A stretch of DNA of 64,000 nucleotides from Nocardia otitidiscaviarum NBRC 14405 (GTDB taxonomy: Bacteria > Actinomycetota > Actinomycetes > Mycobacteriales > Mycobacteriaceae). The notes beneath the pieces are model-generated. The model ran no database searches. It was not told where the DNA came from and saw only the letters and a list, made by a program, of their open reading frames with translations. The DNA is taken from positions 1 to 64,000 of the forward strand of contig NZ_BAGD01000278.1 in the NCBI RefSeq assembly GCF_000308635.1, read 5' to 3'. Shown in pieces: positions 8,948 to 16,983 of the stretch. A program made the translations under genes and the position numbers. Each line of letters starts with the position of its first letter. The stretch's first letter is position 1.

Positions 8948-8955
8948 GTGTTCGA
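8940..8955 (-). promoter_or_regulatory. LexA (SOS)-box-like sequence over the DUF222 start codon
   Basis: Read on the coding strand the site is TCGAAC-ACAT-GAGCGA, compared with the mycobacterial SOS box TCGAAC-N4-GTTCGA; 10 of 12 defined bases agree and the ATG lies in the centre. The same box position over the start codon is known for damage-inducible 13E12 genes of Mycobacterium tuberculosis. The imperfect half-site may mean weak LexA binding. Confidence 0.5.
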
Positions 8956-9153
8956 ATCTACTGCCCGCGATCGCGACACGAAACCCCAGCTAGACCGACA
9001 TGCCGAAGAAATTCAACCTTTCGATACGGCACAAGGCTGATCGAATGCTCGGCGTGATGATCCTTGGTACACCGGGATGTTCGAAGTCGTCGGTGGTGAC
9101 GACAACGCGATCGAATCGGCTGAATGGCGATGCCTCCACATATTGGTTCAGAA

Positions 9154-9534
9154 TCAGCCCAGTTCGTCCGATGAGGTGACAGTCCTGGCATCGTCGGCGT
9201 CCCAATTGCCCGACGCGCGCAGGCGGCGGAGGGACTCGCCATTGCCGACTGTCAGTGAACCACCGGTGTCGTAGGCAAAACCGTGACACTCGGTCAGTAG
9301 ATCGAAGAGTATGCGCCAGATCAGCCTGCCAGCAGGCCGCCAGAAGGTCAGTACCCCGCTCCCCAGCCCGGTGACCTCGGTCCAGGCGTGTTCGATGTCA
9401 GGATCGCTGACGAATGCATCGGTGCCGACGACGTCCACGCCGTGCCGTCCGAATATCTCCTCGACTACCGCCGGGTCCAGAACTCCGGGTAGCCCCTGAT
9501 CGTCGAGAGCAATCAGGTAGACCTCTTTGGACAT
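9154..9534 (-). CDS. Hypothetical 126-residue acidic protein
   Basis: An acidic, soluble protein beginning MSKEVYLIALDDQGLPGVLD after a good site, CGGAGGGTGCG. It has alternating beta/alpha character and a central Trp-containing block (WRPAGRLIWRILFDLLTECHGF). There is no signal peptide or catalytic motif. I do not recognise the family. It lies among accessory genes next to the DUF222 gene; a role as a small immunity-type or regulatory protein would be speculation. Confidence 0.65.
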   Translation of the reverse strand: MSKEVYLIALDDQGLPGVLDPAVVEEIFGRHGVDVVGTDAFVSDPDIEHAWTEVTGLGSGVLTFWRPAGRLIWRILFDLLTECHGFAYDTGGSLTVGNGESLRRLRASGNWDADDARTVTSSDELG

Positions 9535-9632
9535 CGCACCCTCCGTTGTCGAGTGATCGGATGACCCGGCTGTTCAACCAGGGGCGGAGCGAATCTCATA
9601 CCGGGCATAGTCGGTGCTCCGAGCAGCCTCCG

Positions 9633-10634
9633 CTAGACCCCGACCAGGATCTCCGCCTCGGGTGCGGCCGAAACCACGTCTGTCACGGCCGAGTGCGCGG
9701 CGGCGGCATCGGCGGCGGGCGCGTGGGCGGGGTAGTAGGCGGCGGTTCTGGTGCCGGTGAAGTAGTCGGTGGCCCAGCCGACCGCGAGCGTCTGCAGGGT
9801 TGAGATGTTCACCGATGTCGGGTCGCCGCACACCAGGTCGCCCAGGGTGTCTCCGCTGGGGCCTTCGGCGTCGGTGTGTACTCCGGTACCGATGCGGATG
9901 CCGAGGTAGCGGCGGTGCAGCAGTCGCTGGAGGGTGTCGGTGCCGACGCCGAAAAGATTGCACGGTGAGGGTTTCGCGGCAATATCGAGAATCGGTAGGT
10001 CGGTGTGGTCGAGATCGGTGAGGGCTTGGTCGGTGTTGTCACCGAGGAAGGACTTCACCGGGTCGAGCAGGACGAGTCCGCGCAGGTCGGCGAAGGCGGC
10101 GGGGTGGTCGGTGTGCAGTCGGCGCGCGACGTATTCGACGGCCTCGCCGCCGGCCGAGTGCCCGACGAAGACCGTCTGCCGCGGCAGTCGCAGATCCGGG
10201 CGGTGCGCCGTCGCGGTAGCCGCGGCGAAGCTGCGCGCCAGCGAGTTGGTTGGTTCGGCATCGGTGGCGAACAGGTCGGCGAGGTTCCCGAGGAATCCGG
10301 TGTTGTCGCCGAGGTTCTGCAGGGTGCAACCAGCCGGATCCATGAACGGCAGCGAGGGTGCGAAGACGACGTATCCGGCAGCGGCGAAATGCTCGGCGAG
10401 GCTGGCCACATTCGCATTGCTCCGCGCGAAACCGTGTTGCAGCCAGACCAGGCCACCGGCGGGCCCGTCTGGCAGGTACCAGTCGGCGTTCAGATGCCGG
10501 ACAGCATCTCCACAGGCGATGTCGACGGTCTCCGGTACCCGGTCGGGTTCGGCGTGCGCGACGGGTGTCGCGACGGTCGCCGCGGCGCAGGCGGCGGCGA
10601 ACATGGCAGTGAGTACGAGACGACGAAGGTTCAT
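9633..10634 (-). CDS. Secreted alpha/beta hydrolase
   Basis: A 333-residue protein with a Sec-type signal peptide (MNLRRLVLTAMF...AHA, cleavage near residue 27). The alpha/beta-hydrolase fold shows in LVWLQHGFARSN (oxyanion region) and the nucleophile elbow GHSAGGE near residue 145. Catalytic Asp and His are less obvious; the paired Cys residues suggest disulfides in the exported protein. The ATG is preceded by AGGAGTGGTG. Likely a lipase or esterase acting outside the cell; substrate unknown. Confidence 0.85.
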   Translation of the reverse strand: MNLRRLVLTAMFAAACAAATVATPVAHAEPDRVPETVDIACGDAVRHLNADWYLPDGPAGGLVWLQHGFARSNANVASLAEHFAAAGYVVFAPSLPFMDPAGCTLQNLGDNTGFLGNLADLFATDAEPTNSLARSFAAATATAHRPDLRLPRQTVFVGHSAGGEAVEYVARRLHTDHPAAFADLRGLVLLDPVKSFLGDNTDQALTDLDHTDLPILDIAAKPSPCNLFGVGTDTLQRLLHRRYLGIRIGTGVHTDAEGPSGDTLGDLVCGDPTSVNISTLQTLAVGWATDYFTGTRTAAYYPAHAPAADAAAAHSAVTDVVSAAPEAEILVGV

Positions 10635-11202
10635 CACCACTCCTGTGCGGAAACACGCTGCTCCGGGGCAGGAGCATGGGTTATCTGGACATACGCCCAA
10701 TTGGGAACCTCGAGTGGGCCGCTGTCAAACGGACGGCAACAGATCACACAGGCAGGCGGGAGGAGGCCGACGTCAAACCATCGGCAGCAGTACTGACTCG
10801 GGAACGTCAACGGACTCTCCATCGAGCGCGCCCTTCCCAGCGGCGAGTCCATCCTGAAAACCGAAACCGAGACCCTGTATACCGCCGTCGACTGCATCCT
10901 CGCGCCCAGTAGAACGCGACGCCCGATACGGTCCACGAAACCAGCTGGGCCCCGTGGACGGCAGTGTGGCACGCTGTCACGCGCCGGTACCTCGCATCCG
11001 TAATCTGGACGGGTCAGGTTCAGATTTGCGGTGCGGGGAGCCTGCGAGAGCCGCACCGCGACAACGATTTCGGTCGTGGCCGGGGCCCCGGCGTACCGCG
11101 CCGCGACCTCTCGGTCCGGGTGAGGGCGATTCCACTGCGTATTCGATCGGTGTCGAGGATAATAGGCAGTTGTCCGACCCTCACGTGACCGAGGTGATCC
11201 GC
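10635..11202. other. 568-bp intergenic region with a gene relic
   Basis: No intact gene is seen. It carries the promoter side of the secreted hydrolase at its left end, a DUF222 relic at 11014-11110, and the ribosome site of the crystallin-like gene at its right end (GAGGTGATC, 11191-11199). Confidence 0.6.
11014..11110 (-). pseudogene. Relic of a DUF222/13E12 gene
   Basis: Translated on the minus strand from 11110, this reads EVAARYAGAPATTEIVVAV followed by RLSQ, nearly collinear with GVAARYAGESAATEIGVAV-RVSQ in the intact DUF222 gene 2.3 kb away. Homology stops abruptly on both sides and there is no start codon, HNH domain or continuing frame. It is a fragment left by deletion or recombination of a second 13E12 copy. 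Confidence 0.65.
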
Positions 11203-11538
11203 ATGCCCCCGACTTCCGGCAAGGCTCAGCTGTTCACCGACCGCGACTACGGCGGCGCGAGCGCGACTCTCGAGACCGGCACCTACAACATGGCCGGATC
11301 CGAGGTCGGCGACGACTCCCTCTCATCACTGCAGGTCGCGCCCGGATACGCGGTCACCGTCTACGCCCTCGCCGACTGTCAGGGCGCGAGTACGACATTC
11401 ACCACCGACACCGCCTACGTCGGCGACGCGTTCAACGACACCATCTCCTCGGTCCGGGTCGACACTGCCGGTTCCTCGTCGACCGGCGCACCCGAGCAAG
11501 ACCAACAGGTCGTGTTTGTTCAGCCACCGAGCTACTAG
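11203..11538 (+). CDS. Beta/gamma-crystallin-like protein
   Basis: An 111-residue protein with two Greek-key-like halves. The first reads AQLFTDRDYGGASATLETG...VGDDSLSSLQV, the second VTVYALADCQGASTTFTTD...FNDTISSVRV; the (D/N)D-x-(L/I)SS segments match Ca-binding crystallin motifs. There is no signal peptide and a short Ser/Pro/Gln-rich tail. ATG 11203 is chosen because GAGGTGATC, a near-perfect anti-SD match, precedes it. Microbial relatives bind Ca2+ or inhibit proteases (I36 family); either is possible. Confidence 0.78.
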   Translation: MPPTSGKAQLFTDRDYGGASATLETGTYNMAGSEVGDDSLSSLQVAPGYAVTVYALADCQGASTTFTTDTAYVGDAFNDTISSVRVDTAGSSSTGAPEQDQQVVFVQPPSY

Positions 11539-11646
11539 AGGCACAACAGCGCCCACGAACCTGTCGAATCCTGTCCGTCACTCGCGTTCAGCCTCGCAGT
11601 AATCCGTCCACGGCGGAGACGTTCGGAAACGGCTTTGATCGATCCG

Positions 11647-12546
11647 TCATACCCTGCGCCGCACCGTGAGCGCCATCAAGCGCTCCGCCGTCTCGCACGG
11701 ATCACCGGTGGCCGACTGTACCCACCAGGTGACCGCGCCCGAATCGCTGGTGGTGACCCCGCAGGTAGCGGGTTGACCCGGCCGCCGTTGGGAAAAGCCC
11801 TGCCAGCCAGCGGAAGTGATGGCGGTGATCTGGTAGCCGAGTTGTCGCGCTATCCCCTCCTCCCGTTCCACCGAACCGTTCTCCAGCCAGCCGAAGGTCA
11901 GGTCCACGTGGCCGCCGATACGCCACATGCACACGGCCCCATGGAAGTACATTTCCGACCGGCCGGATTCGCCGACGGTCGACATGATGTCGTCCGGCGG
12001 GACCGCCGTGCATTCGTGGAGTAGTTCGTCGAGGCGTCCGGGTGGTTGCGTGGGGGCTGGCGCCCAGGCGTGTGCCCGGTCCACGGTCAGCCGGGCCAGC
12101 GGCCGCAGGACCGTGCAGTCGATGCCGGGGGCGAGGATGAGCCAGTGGAAGAAGTCCGCGCCGTCCTGGACCGCGACCTGGCACAGGCTCGTCGCGTTGG
12201 CGGTGAAGCCGTGGAAGCCGTCGATGGAGAAGTCCGCCACGGCCTTTCCGCTGACGGTGGCGATGGTGCGTTCGCGTTCGATGGGGCTGTCGCGGAACCA
12301 GGTGAACATGACCCGCCGGTCGCGGCCGGATGATTCCCAGACGCATTTGAGGCCGTTGCGGGCGACGGCCACCAGGGTGGGCAGGCCGGTGATGGTGCGG
12401 ATGTCGTCGTCGCGCGCGCCGCCGCACTCGCCGAGGAATGCGCCCGCGGAAGGGGACGAATCAGGCTCCGGTGGGCTGTCTTTCGGGCAGCCGGACAGGA
12501 GTCCGGCGAACAGTGTCGCCGTGGCGATCACCATGGTCTTCCGCAT
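11647..12546 (-). CDS. DUF3558-type lipoprotein
   Basis: A 299-residue lipoprotein: the signal MRKTMVIATATLFAGLLSGC ends in the lipobox LSGC at residue 20. Two tandem halves each have the DUF3558 layout, a Cys near the start, a Cys-x-Trp/Met-x-Trp-type strand (LKCVWES and AVCMWRIGG) and a late Cys, which suggests one disulfide set per half. DUF3558 lipoproteins are typical of mycobacteria and nocardiae and sit on the outer face of the plasma membrane. GAGGGGGATAC precedes the start. Function unknown. Confidence 0.82.
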   Translation of the reverse strand: MRKTMVIATATLFAGLLSGCPKDSPPEPDSSPSAGAFLGECGGARDDDIRTITGLPTLVAVARNGLKCVWESSGRDRRVMFTWFRDSPIERERTIATVSGKAVADFSIDGFHGFTANATSLCQVAVQDGADFFHWLILAPGIDCTVLRPLARLTVDRAHAWAPAPTQPPGRLDELLHECTAVPPDDIMSTVGESGRSEMYFHGAVCMWRIGGHVDLTFGWLENGSVEREEGIARQLGYQITAITSAGWQGFSQRRPGQPATCGVTTSDSGAVTWWVQSATGDPCETAERLMALTVRRRV

Positions 12547-12603
12547 GTATCCCCCTCGCACCAGCCCTGCTAGCGGGTGATCGGTGCGATCGCGCCGGGG
12601 GCC

Positions 12604-13200
12604 TTACTCCGGGATGCCCAGCAGCGCGGCCTGCACCTGCCGCAGCCGGTCCACGTCGCCGCGGATACCGGCCGCCGTGTCGTTGTAGAGGAAAGCTTCC
12701 AACAGCCGGATGAGAGTGTAGGCGAGCAGCTGCCGGTCCAGGATGGCGTGGTAGCCGTCCTCGTCCTCGGTGCGGGTGATGAGGTCCTCCACGGCGGCGA
12801 CGGCCTTGGGCTGTACCGGTCCGTCGCTGGCGGTCAGCACCTTCAAGCCCACCAGGCGTTCGTTGTCCAGGTACCGTTGCAGCGGCGCGCTCGCGGCCAG
12901 CCAGTGGTTGGTGCGGTCCAGGGCCTCCAGGATGCGGTGTGCGCCTGTGGTTTTCCGGCGACTGTCGGCGAGCCGCAGCAGGCTCTCGAACTCATCGGCC
13001 AGGACCGCGCCCATGAGCCCGTCCCGGGAGCCGAACCACCGGTAGATCGAGGCCCGGCTCAGGCCCAGTTCGGCGGCGACGGCTTGGACGTCGACCCGCT
13101 CGCCCGCCAGGAAGGCCCGCCGGGCGAGTTCGACGACCTCCGCCTTGGTGGCCGAGGCCGGACGCCCGGGGGAGCGGGCGGGCTGCTGCCGAGTACTCAC
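12604..13200 (-). CDS. TetR-family regulator (QsdR-like)
   Basis: A 198-residue repressor. The N-terminal HTH is VDVQAVAAELGLSRASIYRWFGSRDGLMGAV (residues about 36-66). The C-terminal ligand domain resembles the QsdR group (YHAILDRQLLAYTLIRLLEAF...IRGDVDRLRQVQAALLG). It sits tail-to-head behind the next secreted hydrolase gene. A palindrome 10-24 bp upstream of the start suggests autoregulation. Confidence 0.87.
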   Translation of the reverse strand: MSTRQQPARSPGRPASATKAEVVELARRAFLAGERVDVQAVAAELGLSRASIYRWFGSRDGLMGAVLADEFESLLRLADSRRKTTGAHRILEALDRTNHWLAASAPLQRYLDNERLVGLKVLTASDGPVQPKAVAAVEDLITRTEDEDGYHAILDRQLLAYTLIRLLEAFLYNDTAAGIRGDVDRLRQVQAALLGIPE

Positions 13201-13209
13201 CGAGAAAAT

Positions 13210-13224
13210 GATACGGCGTGTATC
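13210..13224. promoter_or_regulatory. Likely operator of the QsdR-like TetR gene
   Basis: Perfect 5-bp arms GATAC and GTATC separated by five bases, 10 bp upstream of the TetR start; another GTATC half-site follows 9 bp further away. Size and position fit TetR autorepression. Confidence 0.45.
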
Positions 13225-13257
13225 TCATGTATCTAACTCGGCGGTCACGGTCCCGAA

Positions 13258-14289
13258 TCAGCGCAGTGCGCTCGCCAGGGCGTTGCGCTCCACGCTGACG
13301 AACGTGTCATCGGCGGGCAGCAGCCACTCGGGTCCGACGAAATACCGTTTCGCCGTCTCGTCCCCGAGCGCGAGATAGCGCAGCCAGGCCACCGCCACTC
13401 CGGCGGAACGATAGTGCGCGAGCCCGTCCACCGGCGAGAAATGGCTGACCCCACGAGCATTCGCGATCCAGGCCGGGGCGTGCACGGTCAGGTCGTACTG
13501 CCACCAGCGCACCCACGCGCCATCGGGAACCACGAAATCGTCGGAGCCGGTGAGGAACAGCGTCGGCACCCCGATCGACGCCCCGATGGCGAGCGGACCG
13601 GGTTGGACGGCCAGCACCCCGGCGACCCGCAGTCCCGGATCGACGAGCCCGGCGACGCCGGGAAACAGCGCACCCGCCTGCAATGCCGCCTGTCCACCGC
13701 CCGAATGTCCGGCGAAAACCGTGCGGCCGAGGTCGATACGGTGATGCAGCGGGGAATTCGGATCCCGGTGCGCGGCCACCGCCGCCGCCACACCCAGTGC
13801 GGGGACATGGATCAGGGAGTTGAAGAACTCGTAGGGGATCACGACCACGAAGCCGTGACTCACCCACTGCCGCGCCATGGCGTCGTACATGCCCGGATTG
13901 GCGTGATAGCCGGGCGTCAGGACGATCAGGGGCGCGGGCGGTAATGCGGCGATATCGGCCGGGTGGTAGACGTTCACGCCGACGGGTGAGTCGAGCCCGT
14001 TCGGAAACGCCCGGGTGCAGGTGAGATCCTCGCGATTGCCCAGCGCCTGGACCGCGAGCTGCTGCACCATGCCCCACACCGATTCCCGGCACGGATCGAT
14101 GTGCACGGTGGTGGCCACCGGATGCGGGCCTGCGGTGTTGAACAGGCTCTGGACGGTCGGCGCGGGCGGGTGCGTCGGTTCCCGCGCCGTCGCGGTCCCG
14201 GGGAACCCCAGCATGGCCACCACGATCGCTACCGCGACCACGCGCAGCCCCACTGTGGCCAGATTTCGGCTCGTCACGGTCCTCCCCAT
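13258..14289 (-). CDS. Secreted alpha/beta hydrolase (chlorophyllase/cutinase-like fold)
   Basis: A 343-residue exported hydrolase; signal peptide MGRTVTSRNL plus hydrophobic core to about residue 37 (GTATA). The oxyanion segment is LIVLTPGYHANPGMYD, the nucleophile elbow GHSGGGQAAL near residue 195, an Asp candidate lies in TGSDDFVVPDGA and a His candidate in GVSHFSPVD. This arrangement resembles the chlorophyllase/PET-hydrolase-like branch. It is divergent from an SGNH hydrolase gene, so two secreted esterases share one 160-bp promoter region. Confidence 0.85.
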   Translation of the reverse strand: MGRTVTSRNLATVGLRVVAVAIVVAMLGFPGTATAREPTHPPAPTVQSLFNTAGPHPVATTVHIDPCRESVWGMVQQLAVQALGNREDLTCTRAFPNGLDSPVGVNVYHPADIAALPPAPLIVLTPGYHANPGMYDAMARQWVSHGFVVVIPYEFFNSLIHVPALGVAAAVAAHRDPNSPLHHRIDLGRTVFAGHSGGGQAALQAGALFPGVAGLVDPGLRVAGVLAVQPGPLAIGASIGVPTLFLTGSDDFVVPDGAWVRWWQYDLTVHAPAWIANARGVSHFSPVDGLAHYRSAGVAVAWLRYLALGDETAKRYFVGPEWLLPADDTFVSVERNALASALR

Positions 14290-14449
14290 CGAGGCCCCTC
14301 CTCGTCTCGGCGTGCGTCCACCCTCCCGCGCCCCCGGGCCGCCCGCATTGTTCGGCCACACAGTCCGCGCCCGCCTCCGGTGTGGCCCCGCCCATTGGGA
14401 CGCGCGTCACCCGGTCGCAGAATGTGAGCCGGACCGAGGAGGAGATTCG

Positions 14450-15298
14450 ATGAGTTCGAGAACCATCACCGCGGCACTGGCGGGTGTCGCCGCGACGGTG
14501 TTGTCCCTGGCGACCGCGACGGCCGCCCCGGCCGACGGCGGCGCGGAGTACGTCGCCCTCGGCGATTCGGGCGCGGCCACCACCGGCATCGTCAATTTCG
14601 ACACCTCAGCACCCCTGAGCTGCGCACGCTCCACCACCAACTACCCGCATCTGGTGGCCGCGCGGCTCGGCCTGCGCCTGGATGACCGGACCTGTAGCTC
14701 GGCCCGAATCCCGCATCTCACGCAGTCCCAAGCGGCCGGTGTGCCACCGCAATTGGACGCGCTCGGTCCGAACACCCGCCTGGTGACCCTGCACATCGGC
14801 GCGAACGACGCCCGGTTCACCGCCCATCTGCTGGACTGCTACCTGGCCGCGGCGCGCGGCGGCTGCGCCGGAACCGCCGACGGCTGGGATGCCGATATCG
14901 ACGCCATCGCCGCGCCCTATGCCGCCGCCCTGCGTGAGATCACCCGCCGCGCGCCGCATGCCGCGCTGGTGGTCGACGGCTGGCCGCGCTATCTGCGCGA
15001 CGGCGGCTGCCCCGAGACGCTCGGCCTGGCCCCGGCCGACGCCGCCTACATCCAATCCAAGTTCGAACGCCTCAATGCGGTGGTGGCCCGCGAGGCCGCG
15101 GCCGTCGGCGCGCTCTATGTGGACACCGTCGCCGCCTCGGCGGGCCGCGACGCCTGCGCGCCCGCGGGGGTGCGCTGGTTCGATCCGCTGCTGGCCACCG
15201 AGACCCTGGTGCCGTACCACCCGACGGTGCAGGGCATGCGCGGCGTGGCCGACCGGGTGGTGGAGGCCGTGCGTGCTGCCGGAGTTCTGCCCCTCTGA
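14450..15298 (+). CDS. Secreted SGNH/GDSL-type lipase/esterase
   Basis: A 282-residue exported enzyme (signal peptide to about residue 26, TAAPA). SGNH blocks are all visible: block I GDSGAAT with the catalytic Ser near residue 43, block III GANDARF, and block V His in VPYHPTVQGM close to the C-terminus. Six Cys residues fit three disulfides as in the Streptomyces SGNH lipases. ATG 14450 follows GAGGAGGAG. The stop codon lies beside the -35 box of the next gene. Confidence 0.9.
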   Translation: MSSRTITAALAGVAATVLSLATATAAPADGGAEYVALGDSGAATTGIVNFDTSAPLSCARSTTNYPHLVAARLGLRLDDRTCSSARIPHLTQSQAAGVPPQLDALGPNTRLVTLHIGANDARFTAHLLDCYLAAARGGCAGTADGWDADIDAIAAPYAAALREITRRAPHAALVVDGWPRYLRDGGCPETLGLAPADAAYIQSKFERLNAVVAREAAAVGALYVDTVAASAGRDACAPAGVRWFDPLLATETLVPYHPTVQGMRGVADRVVEAVRAAGVLPL

Positions 15299-15326
15299 TT
15301 GACATCACCTGCCATCAGTTCATACT
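15299..15326 (+). promoter_or_regulatory. Sigma-A-type promoter giving a leaderless thioesterase mRNA
   Basis: TTGACA (15299-15304), a 16-bp spacer and CATACT (15321-15326). The ATG at 15334 is 7 nt after the -10 box, so transcription would begin at or next to the start codon; no Shine-Dalgarno sequence is seen, which agrees with leaderless translation. Confidence 0.55.
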
Positions 15327-15333
15327 TGCGGGT

Positions 15334-15810
15334 ATGAGTGACAACGAAGTCGGGACCGCCACCCCACCGCTGGCAGACGTGATCAACGGCGCGCTGGAAT
15401 TCACCATTCCGGCCGCCCACCGCATGGGAGTGCGCGCCCTCGAAGTACGGCCCGGCTTCGCGGCCACCACCGTGCCCGCCGAGGGCAACGCCAACCATTT
15501 CGGCGCGATCTACGCCGGGGTGCTGTTCACCGTCGCCGAGATCCTGGGCGGCGCGATCGCCATCGCCAGCTTCGACAGCGCCGAGTACTACCCCCTGGTC
15601 AAGGATCTGCGGATCGCCTTCCGTAAGCCCGCCCGCACCGATGTGCGCGCCGAGGCCACCCTCGGCGAGGAGGAGATCGCCCGCATCACCGCCGAGGCCG
15701 CCGCCAACGGCAAATCCGACTTCACGCTGCGTGCGGTCGTCACCGACGCCGACGGTGTGCTGGTCGCCGAGACCGAGGGCCTGTACCAGCTGCGCGCCCA
15801 CGGCAAGTAG
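15334..15810 (+). CDS. Hotdog-fold thioesterase (YiiD/DUF4442-like)
   Basis: A 158-residue single hotdog domain. NHFGAIYAGVLFTVAEILGG (residues about 52-71) matches the PaaI/YiiD active-site helix, with Asn/His before it; VKDLRIAFRKPARTDV is the characteristic following strand. Likely hydrolyses acyl-CoA or acyl-ACP in the cytoplasm. Substrate unknown. A leaderless sigma-A promoter precedes it. Confidence 0.82.
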   Translation: MSDNEVGTATPPLADVINGALEFTIPAAHRMGVRALEVRPGFAATTVPAEGNANHFGAIYAGVLFTVAEILGGAIAIASFDSAEYYPLVKDLRIAFRKPARTDVRAEATLGEEEIARITAEAAANGKSDFTLRAVVTDADGVLVAETEGLYQLRAHGK

Positions 15811-15896
15811 CGCGTTGCCCGGCTGACTCCGATACGCCAGCCCGCCTTTCGGGCGGAATGTAGCCCCGCGGCCGACTCGTTCGCCAGGATGGGAGC

Positions 15897-16400
15897 ATGG
15901 ATCGGTTTCTGGTGCTGCACGACTACGGAATCAGCCGGGCCTGGTGGTGGGTGCGGGCGCGTTCGCCCCGGGAAATCCTCGAGACCTTCGCCGAGGTCGA
16001 GGTGATCGAGGACGACGAGTTGCTGGAGCAGGCGCGGCATCTGCGTCTGGACGAGACCGCGGTGGACGCCGACGACTTGCCGCCGGGCCTGCGGGACCTG
16101 CGGGATCAACGCCGGGCGCAGCGCTCGCGGCCCGGCTTCGGCGCACTGGTCGGCCGGGGCATCGTGCACCTGCGCCAGAGCGAGGGCGCGTTCGTCGCCC
16201 TGATGGAGCTGGGCCCCGACGGCCACCGACTACGCGAGGTGGCCATCGCCGGTGACGGCACCGTACTGCGCACCGGCGCCGACGAATGGCCCGCGCATCC
16301 GCCCGTCGACCTCTACGACCCGGAGCTGGCGCGGCACACCATCAGCCGCGACGAATTCGAATTCGCCTGGGCCGCGGCCGGAGCCGACGACGACGCCTGA
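15897..16400 (+). CDS. Hypothetical soluble protein
   Basis: A 167-residue protein starting MDRFLVLHDYGISRAWWWV, preceded by AGGATGGGAGC. It is acidic and Arg/Asp-rich, with a central strand region GFGALVGRGIVHLRQSEGAFVALMELGPDG that looks like a small beta-sheet domain. There is no signal peptide or catalytic motif and I do not recognise the family. The stop is one base away from the end of the convergent padR gene. Confidence 0.7.
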   Translation: MDRFLVLHDYGISRAWWWVRARSPREILETFAEVEVIEDDELLEQARHLRLDETAVDADDLPPGLRDLRDQRRAQRSRPGFGALVGRGIVHLRQSEGAFVALMELGPDGHRLREVAIAGDGTVLRTGADEWPAHPPVDLYDPELARHTISRDEFEFAWAAAGADDDA

Positions 16401-16401
16401 A

Positions 16402-16968
16402 TCAGACCGACTCGTCCGCCATACGGAAGGCGCCGCTCTCGAGGCGTTCGATGAGACCGTTGGTCCAGGCCGTCCGGCTGTCGGCGGTATCGAGCCAGAG
16501 CCCGACCACCGCACCCACCGGGCCCCACGTGTCCAGATCGGTACCCGACGGCAGCTCGGCGGTGATGCTGGCGCGCCACCGCGCCAATTCCGTCGCGCGG
16601 TCCCGGAGCAACCCGATCGCCTCCGCGCGCGGCAGGTCCTCGATCAGGCCCACGGCGGCGGCCAGCACATCGAGACGCGGGTCGCGGTGTGCCAACGCCG
16701 TGCGCAGGGACGCCAGGTATTCCGCGTCGCCCGCCTCGGTGATCTCGTACTCCACGCGGGGTGGCCCGCCGGCGGCGCTGGGCGTGCTGTCGTGGACGAC
16801 CAGTAGCCCGTTCCTGGTCAGCGCTTTCAGCGCGTGGTACACCGAACCCGAAGTGGCGCGGGCCCATTCGTGCGCCCCCCAGGACTCCAGATCGGCGCGG
16901 ACCTGATATCCGTGCGTGCGCCCGCGGCGGCGCACCGCGCCCAGCACGAGCAACCGAACCGCGGACAC
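16402..16968 (-). CDS. PadR-family transcriptional regulator
   Basis: A 188-residue protein with an N-terminal PadR winged helix (VLGAVRRRGRTHGYQVRADL...SGSVYHALKALTRNGLL, wing EYEITEAG) and a C-terminal helical dimerisation domain. PadR proteins repress nearby detoxification or metabolic genes. It starts 15 bp downstream of the VOC gene, so the pair is one operon, and the doubled palindrome upstream of the VOC gene is its probable target. Confidence 0.9.
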   Translation of the reverse strand: MSAVRLLVLGAVRRRGRTHGYQVRADLESWGAHEWARATSGSVYHALKALTRNGLLVVHDSTPSAAGGPPRVEYEITEAGDAEYLASLRTALAHRDPRLDVLAAAVGLIEDLPRAEAIGLLRDRATELARWRASITAELPSGTDLDTWGPVGAVVGLWLDTADSRTAWTNGLIERLESGAFRMADESV

Positions 16969-16983
16969 ACGTCTCCTTCTCGG

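Noticed and set aside
15840..15856. Small hairpin CCGCC/GGCGG between the thioesterase and the next gene, considered as terminator.
   Set aside because: Only 5-bp arms and no T-run; such hairpins are frequent by chance in this GC-rich DNA.
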